This document shows positions 40,490 to 51,939 of a stretch of DNA of 64,000 bases, piece by piece. The notes below the pieces were generated by a model. That model did not search any database, was not told the origin of the DNA, and worked only from the letters and a program-made list of their open reading frames with translations. Both the position numbers and the translations under genes were made by a program. How positions within the stretch are numbered: the first letter of the stretch is position 1; every line of letters starts with the position of its first letter. This stretch comes from Asterias rubens (taxonomy: Eukaryota > Echinodermata > Asteroidea > Forcipulatida > Asteriidae), in NCBI RefSeq assembly GCF_902459465.1, contig NC_047082.1, positions 5,146,001-5,210,000 on the forward strand, in the 5' to 3' direction.

Positions 40490-43160
40490 CAGGGAGACAG
40501 AAACTTTGTCTTAAGTATTCAGAAGCCCTGTGCCAAGATGGGTCTAGTGAGGCATTTTTTTTATAGATTCAAGCCAAATCTTTGTAAAAAAAAATGAAAG
40601 AAGTTTGAAAAACAGTCCTTATTTTAAATTACTTTTGTGGGAGAGTTAAATCAAAATACTATTGTAAGACTTTGATTGTATTAAAAAATTGATTTCCTGC
40701 AAGTTTTTTGGGTCCAAAGGAAATATGTCATGGATTTTCAGTTTTTATTAGTTTTTCAGAAGATGCTGAATCACGTGTTTCTAGAACCTTGCCAAATTTG
40801 TTCACGAGAGTTGAGAGCTCTTTGAGATCTTTGTATTTTATTCTTTAGATTGCTATCAAAGCCAAGTCGGATCTTTGGAAAAATTTTTGAATTATGCAAA
40901 ATGCTGAAATGAATGTTTATGAAACCTAACTTTTTTTCAAATCCTAGGAGAAATTTATTTAAAATTCAGATTTCTGTAAAATTTGTCATAGACATTTTTT
41001 TTATTTTGTTATCAGAGCCAAGTCTTGGAACTTTGAGAGAATTTTATGTATTATGAAAGATGCTAAAAGAATTGTTTCCGAAACCTTGCCAAATTTGTTT
41101 TATCCAAATCTCAGGACATGTGAGACCTTGTTGTTTCTTTTATTTGTATCAGAACCATGTAAGAACTTAGGAGAAATGTATGAATTTAGGAAAATGCTGA
41201 AAGAAGTCTTTCTTAAACCATGTCATTTTTGTTTTGTTTCATTCAAAATTGAGATATTTGTATATACAATTTTTGTATTGCTACCAGATCCAAGTCTTAT
41301 TAGATCTTTGGAGAATGTGATGTACTATGGAAAATGGTGGATGAAATGTTTGTGGAACATTGCAAACTTTTGTTTTTATTCTAAATTTGAGAGATCTGTG
41401 AAATGCTTTTTTTTATATATATTTGTTTTAAATATTATCAGGGCCAAGTCAGAACTTGAGAAGAATTTTATGTATATTATGGAAGATGCTGAAACAAGTG
41501 TTTCTGAAATGTTGCATTTTTTTTAAATCCAAATTTCAGGATCTGTGACGCTTTGTTGTTTCTTTTATTTTGATCAGAGCAGATTCAAAACTTGGGAGAA
41601 ATTGATCTGTTATGCCAACTACTAACCTTGCCAATATATTTTTTTATTCAAATTGAAAGCTGTGTGAGTTATTTACAATTTTTTGTTTTATCTTGTTATC
41701 ACAGCCCAGTTTTAGACCTTGGGAGAATTTTATGTATATTGTGGAAGATGATGAAACAAGTACATGTAATTATAAAATTTTCCAAAATTTCCTTAAATCC
41801 AAATCTCAGTACCCGAGAGATTTGTATGAGAGATTTATATGAAAATTGTTCATTTTGCCACATGCTAGAATAAGTCCTTCTAAAACATTGCCAATATGTG
41901 TTTGTTTTATTTGAAATAAAAAGCTCAGTATGATCTTTTTATTCGGAAAATACTTGAAGTCTTTCTAAAACCTTGTCAATATATTTTGGATTTATTCAAA
42001 ATTGAGAGATCTTTGAGATTTTTTTTATTTTTATTGTTATCAGGGCTTAGTTATGATTTTAGGAAATGCTGAAAGAAGTCTTTCTAAACCATGTCAATTT
42101 TGTTTGGTTTTATTCAAAATTGAGAGCTCTCTGGGTTATTTTTATATACATTTTTGTATTGCTATCAGAGCCAAGTCTTAGATCTTTGGAGACTGTGATG
42201 TACATGTACTATGGAAAATGGTGAATGTAATGTTTTTGAAACATTGCAACTTTTGTTTTTAGTCTTAATTTGAGAGATCTGTGAGATGCTTTTATTTTTA
42301 TTTTTTTTTAAATTGTTATCAGGGCCAAGTCAGAACATGGGAAAAATTTTAACTATAATGTACTATGGAAGACGCTGAAACAAGTGTTTCTGAAATGTTG
42401 CATTTTTTTTAAATCCAAATTTCAGGATCTGTGATATTTTGTTGTTTCTCTTATTTTGATCATAGCAAATTCAAAACTTGGGAGAAATTCATCTGTTATG
42501 CCAATTACTAACCTTGCCAATATATTTTTGTATTCAGAATTGAAAGCTCTGTGAGTCATTAAACAAAAATTGTTTTATCTTGTTATCACAGCCCAGTCTT
42601 AGACCTTGGGAGAATTTTATGTATTATGGAAGATGATGATACAAGTAATTCTGAAATTTCCCCAAATTTGCTTTGATCCAAATCTCAAGACCTGAGAGAT
42701 TTGTATGAATTTTTTTCATTTTGCAACATGCTAGAACATTACCAATATGTGTTTACTTTATTTAAAATTAAAACCTCCGTGAGATCTTTTTATTTGGAGA
42801 TTACTTGAAATCTTTCTAAAATATTGTCAACATATTTTTGTTTTATTCAAAATTGAGAGATCTGTGAGATGCTTTTATTTATTTTTTTAATTGTTATCAG
42901 GGCCAAGTTAGAACTTGGGATTTTATTGTATGTATTATGGAAGATGCTGAAACAAGTGTTTCTGATGGTGCAAATTATTTTAATCAAAATCTCGGGACCT
43001 GTGAGATTTTGTTGTTTCTTTAATTGTTATTAGAGCCAATATTTATTTGTTTATTCAAAATTAAGAGCTCAGTGACATCTCTTTATTATATATTTTTTAA
43101 ATTGTAAGAGCCAAGTCGGAACTTGTGAGAAATTTATATATTCTTTTATTAGACTGATTT
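40490..43160. repeat. Highly diverged ~150-bp tandem repeat
   Basis: Blocks gagagatctgtgagat, gttatcagggccaagtc, tatggaagatgctgaaac and aatccaaatctcag recur in the same order about every 140-160 bp, roughly 16 times. T-rich and decayed. The ORF at 41053-41526 lies wholly within it and is not a gene. Confidence 0.85.
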
Positions 43161-45079
43161 TTATTGTTTTACTCGGGTAAGGTAAGGTTCATTTTATTTG
43201 CTATGGTTGGATTCATTATAAAAAAATACATTAAAACTTACAAAATACATCACAAAAACTTAACAATCATTAATCTACCTGTGAAAATTGAATATTTCTG
43301 AAATGTGAGTTTAGCCCTGTTAGATGTTGGGCAAGGATGTTGTGTATATATGTTACTTTATCTTCAGGCAAACTTTAATAATCCTTGATTCTGATTAGGT
43401 GATTCATGTTAGAAATAGTGTGATACAAACCTTATATACCGCACACTTAGATCCTTGTCATTTGATTGATGGAACACATGTCATACGTTATTTTGCATTT
43501 TATTTTTTCTCTCTTGAGATATTATTGATGCTTCAAATTTTAATAAAGCAGTTTATATATTGATAGGGGGGCACTTCGAAGTGAAGCTTCGCAGTGCACT
43601 TCGCAGTGTTCTTCAAAAATAAAGTTCCCTTTTCATTTGTCCAAACAAGGCAAGACAAGGTTAGTGTCTTCGTGGAGTCGTCCACATTGCTTAGAAGGGG
43701 TTTTTAGAATTTTCTGGGTGTAGGTGGACGAGTTTCAATGTCTTTTTTGTTGTTAAAATGACAAGGATTATGTTTGAGTTATATAAAACAAATATTGAAT
43801 GCATCTCAATTGGAGAAGGTCACAGAATATTATCACTCGGTGAAATCTGGCTTTTTTCATTTCAAGAGGCAAGAATAGGCTAGATTTATTTTTGTGGTTA
43901 TACGCTACGACAATGCACTTGAATGCATCCAATTTGTAAACAAATTGCATGACCAATATCAAACTCTGTTTGTATGCACTGTTCTCTGCATATTGTGTTA
44001 TTTTAGGATATGTATCAAGTTTGCATGAAGGTGAATTACTAACCTCTCTTGCACTCGTAGAAAATAGAAAAATATAGCTTGTCCATTTTGGTATTTTTGC
44101 CTTGCTAGATGTGGGATGCAGAAGCACTATATTTTTTCTTATTCCACATGCGCTTTTGTGCTAACTAACGGTATATCTTGTTCAAGTTGTCAGCATGGAT
44201 TGTGACCATTTTTCATATTAACTGAAGCCTTTAAGATATTTGACTGTTTTCATTGTTAAACATGTTATAGTTTTTCCTACTCCTGTCTAACAACCAACCT
44301 GTGAAAAATTACAAAGTGAGATGGTCAAAGAATCTGAGAAGTTGAGCCAAAGTTTGTTGGATCATCTCTGTTACATGTATGTATCTGTAAAACGCTTGAC
44401 ATAGGCATGGCCTAAATAAACCTGTCGGGTTTAAAATAAGTTGTGAACAATGTATTCCACTGTAAAAACAAATTACAGGATAGTTAATTAAAAATAAAAA
44501 AGAACCAATCATCTACAGAAAACAATCCAGGGAAAAGGTGTTTTATCCCTCACCTTGAAATGAAAAACTATCAATCCTCTCTGGTTTGTCGTTTTCACTA
44601 AAACATAACCACCGGATATTAGGAGTAATTGAAATAAGACTTGTTTCCCAAAATTGATGTACGCTCCTGTTAAAGTTTGTAGACTGTGAATTACACTGGA
44701 ACATGGTGGGAAATCAAATTCACACAGAAGTTTTGTGTTCTTGTTGAAAATTATTGTTGAAGATTTTACACGTTTTTGAAAAATAAAGTTGTTTTTGAAG
44801 ATTGAAGAAAATAATTTGTTGATGTTTCTTATTTGTTATTGATTACACCATGATGTTGAGTTTTATTGAGTTAAAAAATGTTACGCTTTGGTTAGCCACT
44901 TGAGCCTCTAAAACTCTTTTAATTGGAACCGAAATGATGTAAGGACAAAAATGAAAGAGAAAAATTACATGCCTAAGGTAATTTTCTTATTGTCTGCAAC
45001 CTATATATCAATGGTTTACCCACCAGCCCATGTTTTGGGTTAACATTTCAGACAGTATTTCAAACGTTGATACTCGACA
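43161..45079. other. No gene recognised
   Basis: AT-rich intergenic sequence. A small block near 43565-43615 repeats gcacttcg and gaagtg. No splice-supported frame was seen. Confidence 0.5.
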
Positions 45080-45230
45080 GTTAAACGTGGTCCACAGTTG
45101 CAGGTGGAAGGGTGTGTAATTGGGGAGGAATTTTAATTGTCCACAGTTAAATACTAAGCTACCTTTGGTCCACAGTTGCTGTTGTAATAAACTCCACAAT
45201 TGGGAAAAAGTGTTAAACTACATTGTAACT
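45080..45230 (-). repeat. Inverted units of the 102-bp family (left of LINE)
   Basis: The plus strand carries the reverse complement of the 39-40.5 kb unit (ttgtccacagttaaatactaagct, ggtccacagttgctg). It is continued at 45515-45660 after a LINE insertion. Confidence 0.85.
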
Positions 45231-45238
45231 GGGGGGAC

Positions 45239-45510
45239 AGGTCCTTTGCGCACGCTGGACCATTCCTATGGAATCTGTTGCCAAAACACATTCGGGATAG
45301 TGGCACCGTGGACACTTTTAAAGACAAATTGAAATTTCATTTGTTTCAAACAGCTTTTCAGTAGTTTATTTATTTTGTTTTCCCGATGTTCCCTCATCCT
45401 TCTGTTGATTTGTTTCTGTTTTCTTCTTTTCATGCGCTTTGAGCATCTTATTAGGTGGATACATGCGCAATATAAATTTTCCTTATTATTATTATTATTG
45501 TTATTATTAT
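45239..45510 (+). mobile_element. LINE 3' end (CR1/L2-like) with ATT tail
   Basis: The frame from about 45239 to TAG 45362-45364 reads RSFAHAGPFLWNLLPKHIR then TFKDKLKFHLFQTAF, the typical C-terminus of CR1/L2/Rex-type ORF2. A short 3' UTR with gcgctttgagc and gcgcaatataaa and a (tta)n tail complete it. It is 5'-truncated and interrupts the inverted 102-bp unit. Confidence 0.85.
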
Positions 45511-45514
45511 TTAA

Positions 45515-45660
45515 TTCAAACATTGATTGTCCACAGTTGAATACTTAATAAATTCCACAATTGGGGAGAAATTTCAAATTGTATTTAATTCAAACATGGA
45601 TTGTCCCCAGTTGAATACTAAGCTACCTAAGGTCCACAGTTGCTGGTGGAACATTTTGAT
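45515..45660 (-). repeat. Inverted units of the 102-bp family (right of LINE)
   Basis: Contains ttgtccacagttgaatactta, tccacaattggggagaaattt and ggtccacagttgctggtg, again opposite to the main array. Confidence 0.85.
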
Positions 45661-45910
45661 CCCCGTTTTGATATTGAATGAACGAAGTCCACACTTGAAG
45701 CCTAAAATTCAAAGTCCCCGGTTGGAGGTAACCTGACCGGTGATCAAAACTAGCTGTACAAAACAGTAATCTTTAAAATTTTGTAATTTTTTTTCTTAGT
45801 GACATTATTATTAAATAGTAATTATGGTGAAATTGCAAAATTCCTCTAAATAAAGAAGTCCACATTTGTATAGTATCACAAACAGGTCCCCACTTGCAGG
45901 CCTTTACGAG

Positions 45911-46223
45911 TATGCGTGTGTGTGTGTGAGTCAGGCCTCGCGCTACATACGACTGTTGCATGTGTAACATCGCACTGTGACTGTTGCATGAAAGGCAGAC
46001 AAATAGGCAGCGCCTAACGACTTGTCATCAAGTCTACCTCAACCCTAGTCTTGAAGTCAAGACGGTAATTGTTAAGCGCGGTGTGCAGTTACAACACGGT
46101 GTAGCTGCGGGGACGATACACACACCCTCGATCCCAGTATGTGTGTGTGTGAGTCAGCCTCGCGCTACCTACGACTGTTGCATGTGTAACATCGCACTGT
46201 GACTGTTGCATGAAAGGCAGACA
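45911..46223. repeat. 220-bp unit, locus B copy (1.5 units)
   Basis: The partial unit resumes at the TG run (tatgcgtgtgtgtg) and a full unit follows from about 46037. It stops exactly where the exon-1 fragment begins at 46224. Corresponds to 2550-2878 in locus A. Confidence 0.88.
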
Positions 46224-46283
46224 CATCTCCAAGAAAACAATCATGCATGATATAAATGTCAGGAGACAGCTTGATGTCGTCAT
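46224..46283 (-). pseudogene. SLC16 exon 1, truncated minus-strand copy
   Basis: It starts at ATG 46283-46281 and encodes 20 residues (MTTSSCLLTF to FLEM) before joining the 220-bp repeat. The remaining two thirds of the exon are deleted. Sequence to about 46520 resembles the region upstream of exon 1 at 3114-3320, including gcgagtgcgtcaggtttt. Confidence 0.82.
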
Positions 46284-46639
46284 TTTGGACTAAGGTTTCA
46301 CCTCATTAAATCAGTTTTCAAACTGTACGTTCCCCTATCCTTATCCAAGAAGACCAATAGTCTTTACGCGAGTGCGTCAGGTTTTCTTTTGACGTGTACC
46401 CTCATTAGAGGAGAGGAAAACATACGGTAGTTAACTATGATATCGACCATTGGTTCGCCTGTATTTTTGTCCGCCAAGGCGCTATGCATTTATTCTCTAC
46501 GAATTGTATATCTAAAACAAAACTATTTGAAGCGAGCCATTCAATAGACCGATTTCGCTTGGTTTTACACATCAACAAACAAACGCGTATAGGCCTACTG
46601 CATGTTTATTGTTGCATTTGTTTGTTAAATAGGCTTTTT

Positions 46640-46985
46640 TTCGAAATCACTGAATAATATTCTGGAGTTTGTACCATGAGACCTTACCGGTGGCTGAACA
46701 ATGCCAGTAATGGGTAAACACAGTCTGTTCCACCAACTAGGAACTTCAACGAGAATGTAGATTTCGAGACCTCAACATTAGATTGAGGACTCGAAATCAA
46801 GCATCTGAAAGCACACAACTTTGTGTGACAAGGGTGTTATTTTCTTCTGTTGTTATCTCACAACTTCGACGACCAACTGAGTTCAAATTTCACAGGTTTG
46901 TTATTTCGTGCATATGTTGAGATACACCAAGTGAGGAGATTGGTCTTTGACAATTGCCAAAAGTGTCCACTGCATTAACTTGATG
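46640..46985. mobile_element. Foldback MITE with internal hairpin
   Basis: The centre folds as gatttcgag.acctcaa / ttgagg.actcgaaatc (about 46759-46799). The right part reads ttgagatacaccaagtgagg, ggtctttgacaattgccaa and gtgtccactgc. The same end block in reverse starts the composite repeat at 19364. I associate this family with asteroid echinoderms from memory. From 46986 to 48147 no gene is recognised. Confidence 0.65.
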
Positions 46986-49004
46986 TTTAGTGTGTCACAC
47001 TTAATTGGTTCAAATGCTTCTCTTGTTGCAAATTTTCTTGGTAAAGATTGACTGAAAAGGAGTGTAATTTGCAATTGTCTGCTAAGAGAAGAGGATCGAC
47101 CAGGAATAAGAGACTATTTTTAGTTGAAAGCTCAATAAGGGTTGTAAAATTGTGGACAAGTCGTTAAATGTTTGTATGACATGTTTGATATCTTTTTAAA
47201 GGCAAGGTTTCCATTCGGTTGTTGAAACCCTTCGAATATTTAAACCCCATAAATATGAATGTAGATCAAGCAATAAAACTTCATTTCAAAAATGAAAATT
47301 TCATTTCAAAAGGTGGTAGCATTTATTAAGTTACTGCCGAAAATCTGAAGCGGTTATATACATGCAGGAGGTAATTGTTAGGGGCATGTATTGTAATATT
47401 TGGAAATGGGAATACGAGTGTCTTTATGTGGATTATAAAAGCTATGAACTTTACGAACAAGCAGATTTCACTGGTACATCAGAGTTGTTTTTTCTCCTAT
47501 AATTTTAAGGAAATAACCTTTTAAATATACATACACATGTTGACAAGTATTCTTCCATGCTTATAACTTTTAAAAGTGGTGAAAAGCTCCTCTGAAATAG
47601 TTTCTAGAGACAACTATTATAAGGCGTAGAAAATAGGGGATGTTGCTCAAATTTGACAGACAACTTGCTCACTCACATAATGACGTAAAGCACAAATTTA
47701 GGCGAAAAAAATTAATCCATGAGTAAGCAATCATTGCAGTCCTCATTCGAAAATAAAAATATGAAATAAATAGTGGTCGGTTTTAAACACTGTACGAAAT
47801 TCTTAAAATGTCTACAAAGGAGTTACAAAATTAAACGTTATATGCGTTTGATCTTGCCCTGAGGTCAATCAACATAATAACACAATCCACATACTGACAG
47901 AAACAACATACTGACAAAATGAAATTGCTCAATCCCAATACTGACCCAAAATATCACGTATTTCTCTGTCATTCTGTGACTAATGTACATATTCTCATCC
48001 ACATAATGACACCACTTGTACACAGTCTATGAGGCAGGTTTCTCTCTGCAAAATCCTAGTCCTCATCACTGATTTCCACCAGCACACCCCCATACATAAC
48101 ACATACTGTACATGTACATGCACATGTACCATCTGTACGATACACTATAGCCTTTAGTCAAGGCACACGCGGCACACCGGATGTAGTCTAGGTTCCTAGA
48201 CCATTGGTGTTGCGTGGTCACACACAACCAACGTTCCGATTATGCACGGCAAAAACTGTACACGCTTGTAATGAACGAACGCTAGCGGGCGCTCTGTTTC
48301 TCTGATTTCCTGTGCTCACCAAGGTTTAGGACATTTGCAACGACGGGTCTTAGCTTTTTTATTGTTTTTCGGCAAATCTCCCCCGACTTTCCGGTGGAGC
48401 CAATCAGAGGCTGCGTTGCGGTTGGCTCATGAATAATTCATCAGTGTTGTGCATGCAGTGTACAATGCATGCAGTAATTACGTTGCATGACTTTTGCTAT
48501 ACTCTGCATGTGTGTGTGGGTATATGTTTTTATCGGAGTATAATAATGTCCAGATCAGTAGGATTTAAAACTTTGCAACATGGTGGAAATACGATAAAGA
48601 AAGGTTTGCGGTACCACCACAAACCTTTCTATGTATAATATCCAGATCCAGACTACTGCATTGCCATGATGCAGCTTGAAATGCGAACGGGCGTTATGCT
48701 CCCGACGTGCCAGGGCCCACACTGATGAAGCCTGTATTGGCTAAACAATTTGTTTATAGTTATCACAAAATAGCATTGCTTAGCAGAAACTGGTTACCAG
48801 CCAATTTTTAATTAAATTTGAAATGTTGTAGACTTATGCCTAGTGCCCACCTAAATTTTTGGATAGTAAAGAAACTTTGTACAGTATTTTCTGCCAAACA
48901 GATATTAACTGGTGGGCCCTGTAGTGTTATTCACAGTGAAAGTCTTTTAATCTTGGGGGAAGGAAATCTTGAGGGATTCAAAAGCGTCTTTGTGAGAATG
49001 TATT

Positions 49005-49695
49005 TTGAAACGTAAGCGTAGCTGCAGATCTTGGAACGTAAGCGTAGCTTGACTCGGGATTGAAAGCGTACTTTTTGATATTGTAGCATAACCTAAACGT
49101 ATCTTGGAGTGTATAAGCGTAGCTGAGTAGCTGCGTAGCTTGGAACGTAACAGTATCTTTTGGAGCGTAAGCATCTTGGAACCTAATTCGTAGCTGCGTA
49201 TCTTGGAACGTAAGCGTAACTTGACATGGGATTGAAAGCGTACCTTTTGATATTATAGCGTAACTTGAAGGAACATAAGCAGATCTGTAAGCGCAGCTGA
49301 GTAGCTGTGTAGCTTGGATTGTTGACATCTTTTGGAACGTAAGCATATCTTGGACTGAAGCGTAGCATATTGGAACATAAACGTAGCTGCGTATCTTTGA
49401 ACGTAAGCATAGCTTGACTCGGGCTTGAAAGCGTACCTTTTGATATTATAGTGTAACTTGAAGGAACGTAGACCTAAGTGTATCTTGGAATGTAAACGTA
49501 GCTGCGTATCTTGGAATGTAAGCGTAGCTTGACTCGGGCTTGAAAACATACCTTTTGATATTATAGTGTAACTTGAAGGAACGTAGACATAAGCGTATCT
49601 TTGAACGTAAACGTAGCCGAGTAGCTGCGCAGCTTGGAACGTAACCATATAATATTTTTTGGAATGTAGTCGTAACAATATCTTTTGGAACAACT
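49005..49695. repeat. Irregular satellite with gtaagcgtagct core
   Basis: ggaacgtaagcgtagct, gactcggg.ttgaaagcgtacc and gatattatagcgtaacttg recur in changing order with several higher-order spacings. The overlapping minus-strand frames are repeat artefacts. Confidence 0.88.
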
Positions 49696-50710
49696 CATGA
49701 GAAATTGCGAATTTTGATTGATTGTCGGGTGGCGACTACTGCTATTCAACTCCCAGTTATTTGAGGCGAGTAGTCGGGTCATAAATTCCACTAGTTTCCC
49801 AGTTTAATCATTACCTCAAAAATAACTCTTCATTCACAGAATTAAAAAATAATACTTTGTTTGGCAAAATTATGCTTAGAGGGAATTTTGTTTCAGCATT
49901 ATTTTTATTTCAACCTTTTATAAAAAATTCTCATAATATTTTTAAGCTACTCACACAATAACACTGTCAATATAACCATGGAGGTAGATGCGATATTCCT
50001 ACGTTTTGACATCATCAAAATTACCTGAAAACTCATAACAAAAAAAAATTAGGGGGCCATGAATCAAAATGGAGCATATTGGAACGTTGCGATCATAACA
50101 ACGGAGTCGACACCCGCAAGCTGGGAGTTCATAGCGCCCGGGATTTAACAACTCCAACCCCCACGAGACACGGCATGGGCGGTACGTGATATTCCACAAG
50201 GCTTATTTCACGTTCCGATTGCTCCACGCCGTGGGGCCATACAAGCGTCAGTTACACGGACTCTCTGAATGCTAATCTTACGTTCGATTTTTGACCATTA
50301 TTTACGATTTCAAATCGTCACGTATCCATAATCTGAATAGGTAGTCTATACTTAAAATTTCACTGTTTTCCTTTTAATAGGCCTATAAATTAATGACCAC
50401 GGAATTACTCTTTGAGCAAAGATTATTAAAAATAGAGCGCCGATCATATTGACCTTTGACTCGGTCTAGTTTGAATAGTCATCTTCAATTCGTCACGTGA
50501 TATGAATATTGCATACATTAAGAGTAATTTACATAGTCTGGCCACGCCTTCAATTTGCAAATGTCCTAGACTTGGTGAGCACAGGAAATCAGAGAAACAG
50601 AGCGCCCGCTAGCGTTCGTTCATTACAAGCGTGTACAGTTTTTGCCGTGCATAATCGGAACGTTGGTTGTGTGTGACCACGCAACACCAATGGTCTAGGA
50701 ACCTAGACTA

Positions 50711-51080
50711 CACCGGATGGCACGCACAACCCCAAAAATGTAACGCACGAAAAAAGACTATCACCGCGAGCGGCGAAGCCGCGAAGCGCCTTTACCAAGT
50801 CGTTTTGGGGCCTTACGTTTTTCTTTACATTTGCCAACAATTTTGGTGGGAGAAAATGTAATGCATTAGCGTGGTGAGTTGTTTGCCACATTAACTTGCA
50901 TGACGTCACAAAAACGTTCGATGCAAATTCGTTACATTTTCTCCCACAAAAATCGTTGGCAAATGTAAAGAAAAACATAAGGCCCCCAAAACGAGTTGGT
51001 AAAGGCGCGGCTTCGCCGCTCGCGGTGATGGTCTTTTTTCGTGCGTTACATTTTTGGGGCTGTGCGTGCTATCCGGTGTG
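50711..51080. mobile_element. Nested ~0.36-kb palindromic MITE
   Basis: The ends accggatggcacgcac and gtgcgtgctatccggt are inverted. The stems continue through ccccaaaaatgtaacgcacg, cgcgagcggcgaagcc and the ttctttacatttgccaa blocks. It splits the right arm of the 48148-51105 foldback, so it is younger. Confidence 0.85.
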
Positions 51081-51105
51081 CCGCGTGCGCCTTGACTAAA
51101 GGCTA

Positions 51106-51764
51106 GGTACACTACGGAACACTACTTTACATGAGCACTTTTAGTATGAGCCACACGCACAAGGTTGAAGACACGACAGTACTCATGACTACGCTATACT
51201 GTTCTCGCTGTACAATGTACTGCACCCACAATGTATACGTTGTTCGTGTATACACTGCGTGCAGTTTTTGCACGGTTGCCGAATTGTGCCGCGCACTGGG
51301 CACACTACGCCAACAGCCTTGAATCAGGGCTAGCGTACCGAACCAGTATTTTGTGCATGGTTGTGATCTCGTGGGGTACAATAGCGGGGGGGGGGGGGGG
51401 ATAGATTCCTGATGCTTTGTGTGGCTTTTTATCTGGTTACGCATTATTGGTCCGCATTGAAGTTAAACATATTAGAAAAGACCAAAGATTATAGAGCGCC
51501 GAAGGCGCCTTGGAGACTAAGACCGGGTTGTTAAATGGTTCGCTGGATAATTGAACCATCTCCATGCTTGAACCATAATATGCTTTAACCATCGTTTCTA
51601 AGGTATGCAATTCTTAAAGTAAGGAGCTTTGAATAGGGCCTTGATGGACAACATCATAGGCAAACCAATGGTGTATTGTCAGAGGTTTCCAAGAAGTTTC
51701 TTGGATAAGGATAGGGGAACGTATGTTGGGAAACATATTTATTGAAGTAAAACCTTCGTTAAAA
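51106..51764. other. Region upstream of SLC16 copy B
   Basis: Holds a (g)n run near 51386-51399. The cttggataaggataggggaacgta block mirrors the minus-strand fragment at 46320-46350, so locus B is also head-to-head. No separate gene. An in-frame ATG at 51723 would extend exon 1 by 14 residues but is absent from copy A. Confidence 0.6.
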
Positions 51765-51939
51765 ATGGCGACTTCAAGCTGTCTCCTTACGTTTACATCA
51801 TTCATGATCATTTTCTTGGAGATGGGATCTCTGAAATCGTTTGGTGTTTTATTCAACCCTATGATGGATTCTCTAGAGTGCAGTGCAGCTGAACTGGGGA
51901 CTGTAATCGGCATGTCAAACAGTATTGGTTATATCATTG
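51765..51939 (+). CDS. SLC16-like copy B, exon 1
   Basis: ATG at the position conserved with 5120; donor gtaagt at 51940, phase 1. Confidence 0.87.

Larger units (their letters stand above)
28657..45917 (+). mobile_element. Candidate 17.2-kb insertion carrying two tyrosine-recombinase gene copies
   Basis: In locus A the 220-bp unit runs uninterrupted through cccagtatgtgtgtg..gagtca. Here the same unit is split: the left part ends at 28665 and the right part resumes at 45909 as agtatgcgtgtgtg. The intervening 28666-45909 is absent from locus A. A short direct repeat agtatg[t/c]gt lies at both junctions (28657-28665, 45909-45917). The recombinase gene begins about 440 bp inside the left junction on the plus strand. 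The interruption is seen in the sequence. Calling it a mobile element is inference: the junction is in a simple repeat, where ordinary recombination could also join segments. Confidence 0.5.
48148..51105. mobile_element. 3-kb foldback element with ~177-bp inverted ends
   Basis: Left arm 48148-48324 (from tagcctttagtc) is the near-perfect reverse complement of 50571-50722 plus 51073-51105 (ending gactaaaggcta). The right arm is split by a nested palindromic insertion. The loop holds a ~0.7-kb satellite and otherwise no ORF of note. tacacta is found just outside both ends (2 bp away on the right), a weak target-duplication candidate. A short hairpin (gaaaggtttg / caaacctttc) sits at 48600-48636. 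Confidence 0.8.

Noticed and set aside
41053..41526. 157-codon plus-strand frame rich in Phe and Leu
   Set aside because: It lies entirely inside diverged ~150-bp T-rich repeats and shows the repeat period, not a protein pattern.
44309..44512. Small minus-strand ORF with hydrophobic start
   Set aside because: No splice context, conservation or motif; expected by chance in AT-rich sequence of this length.
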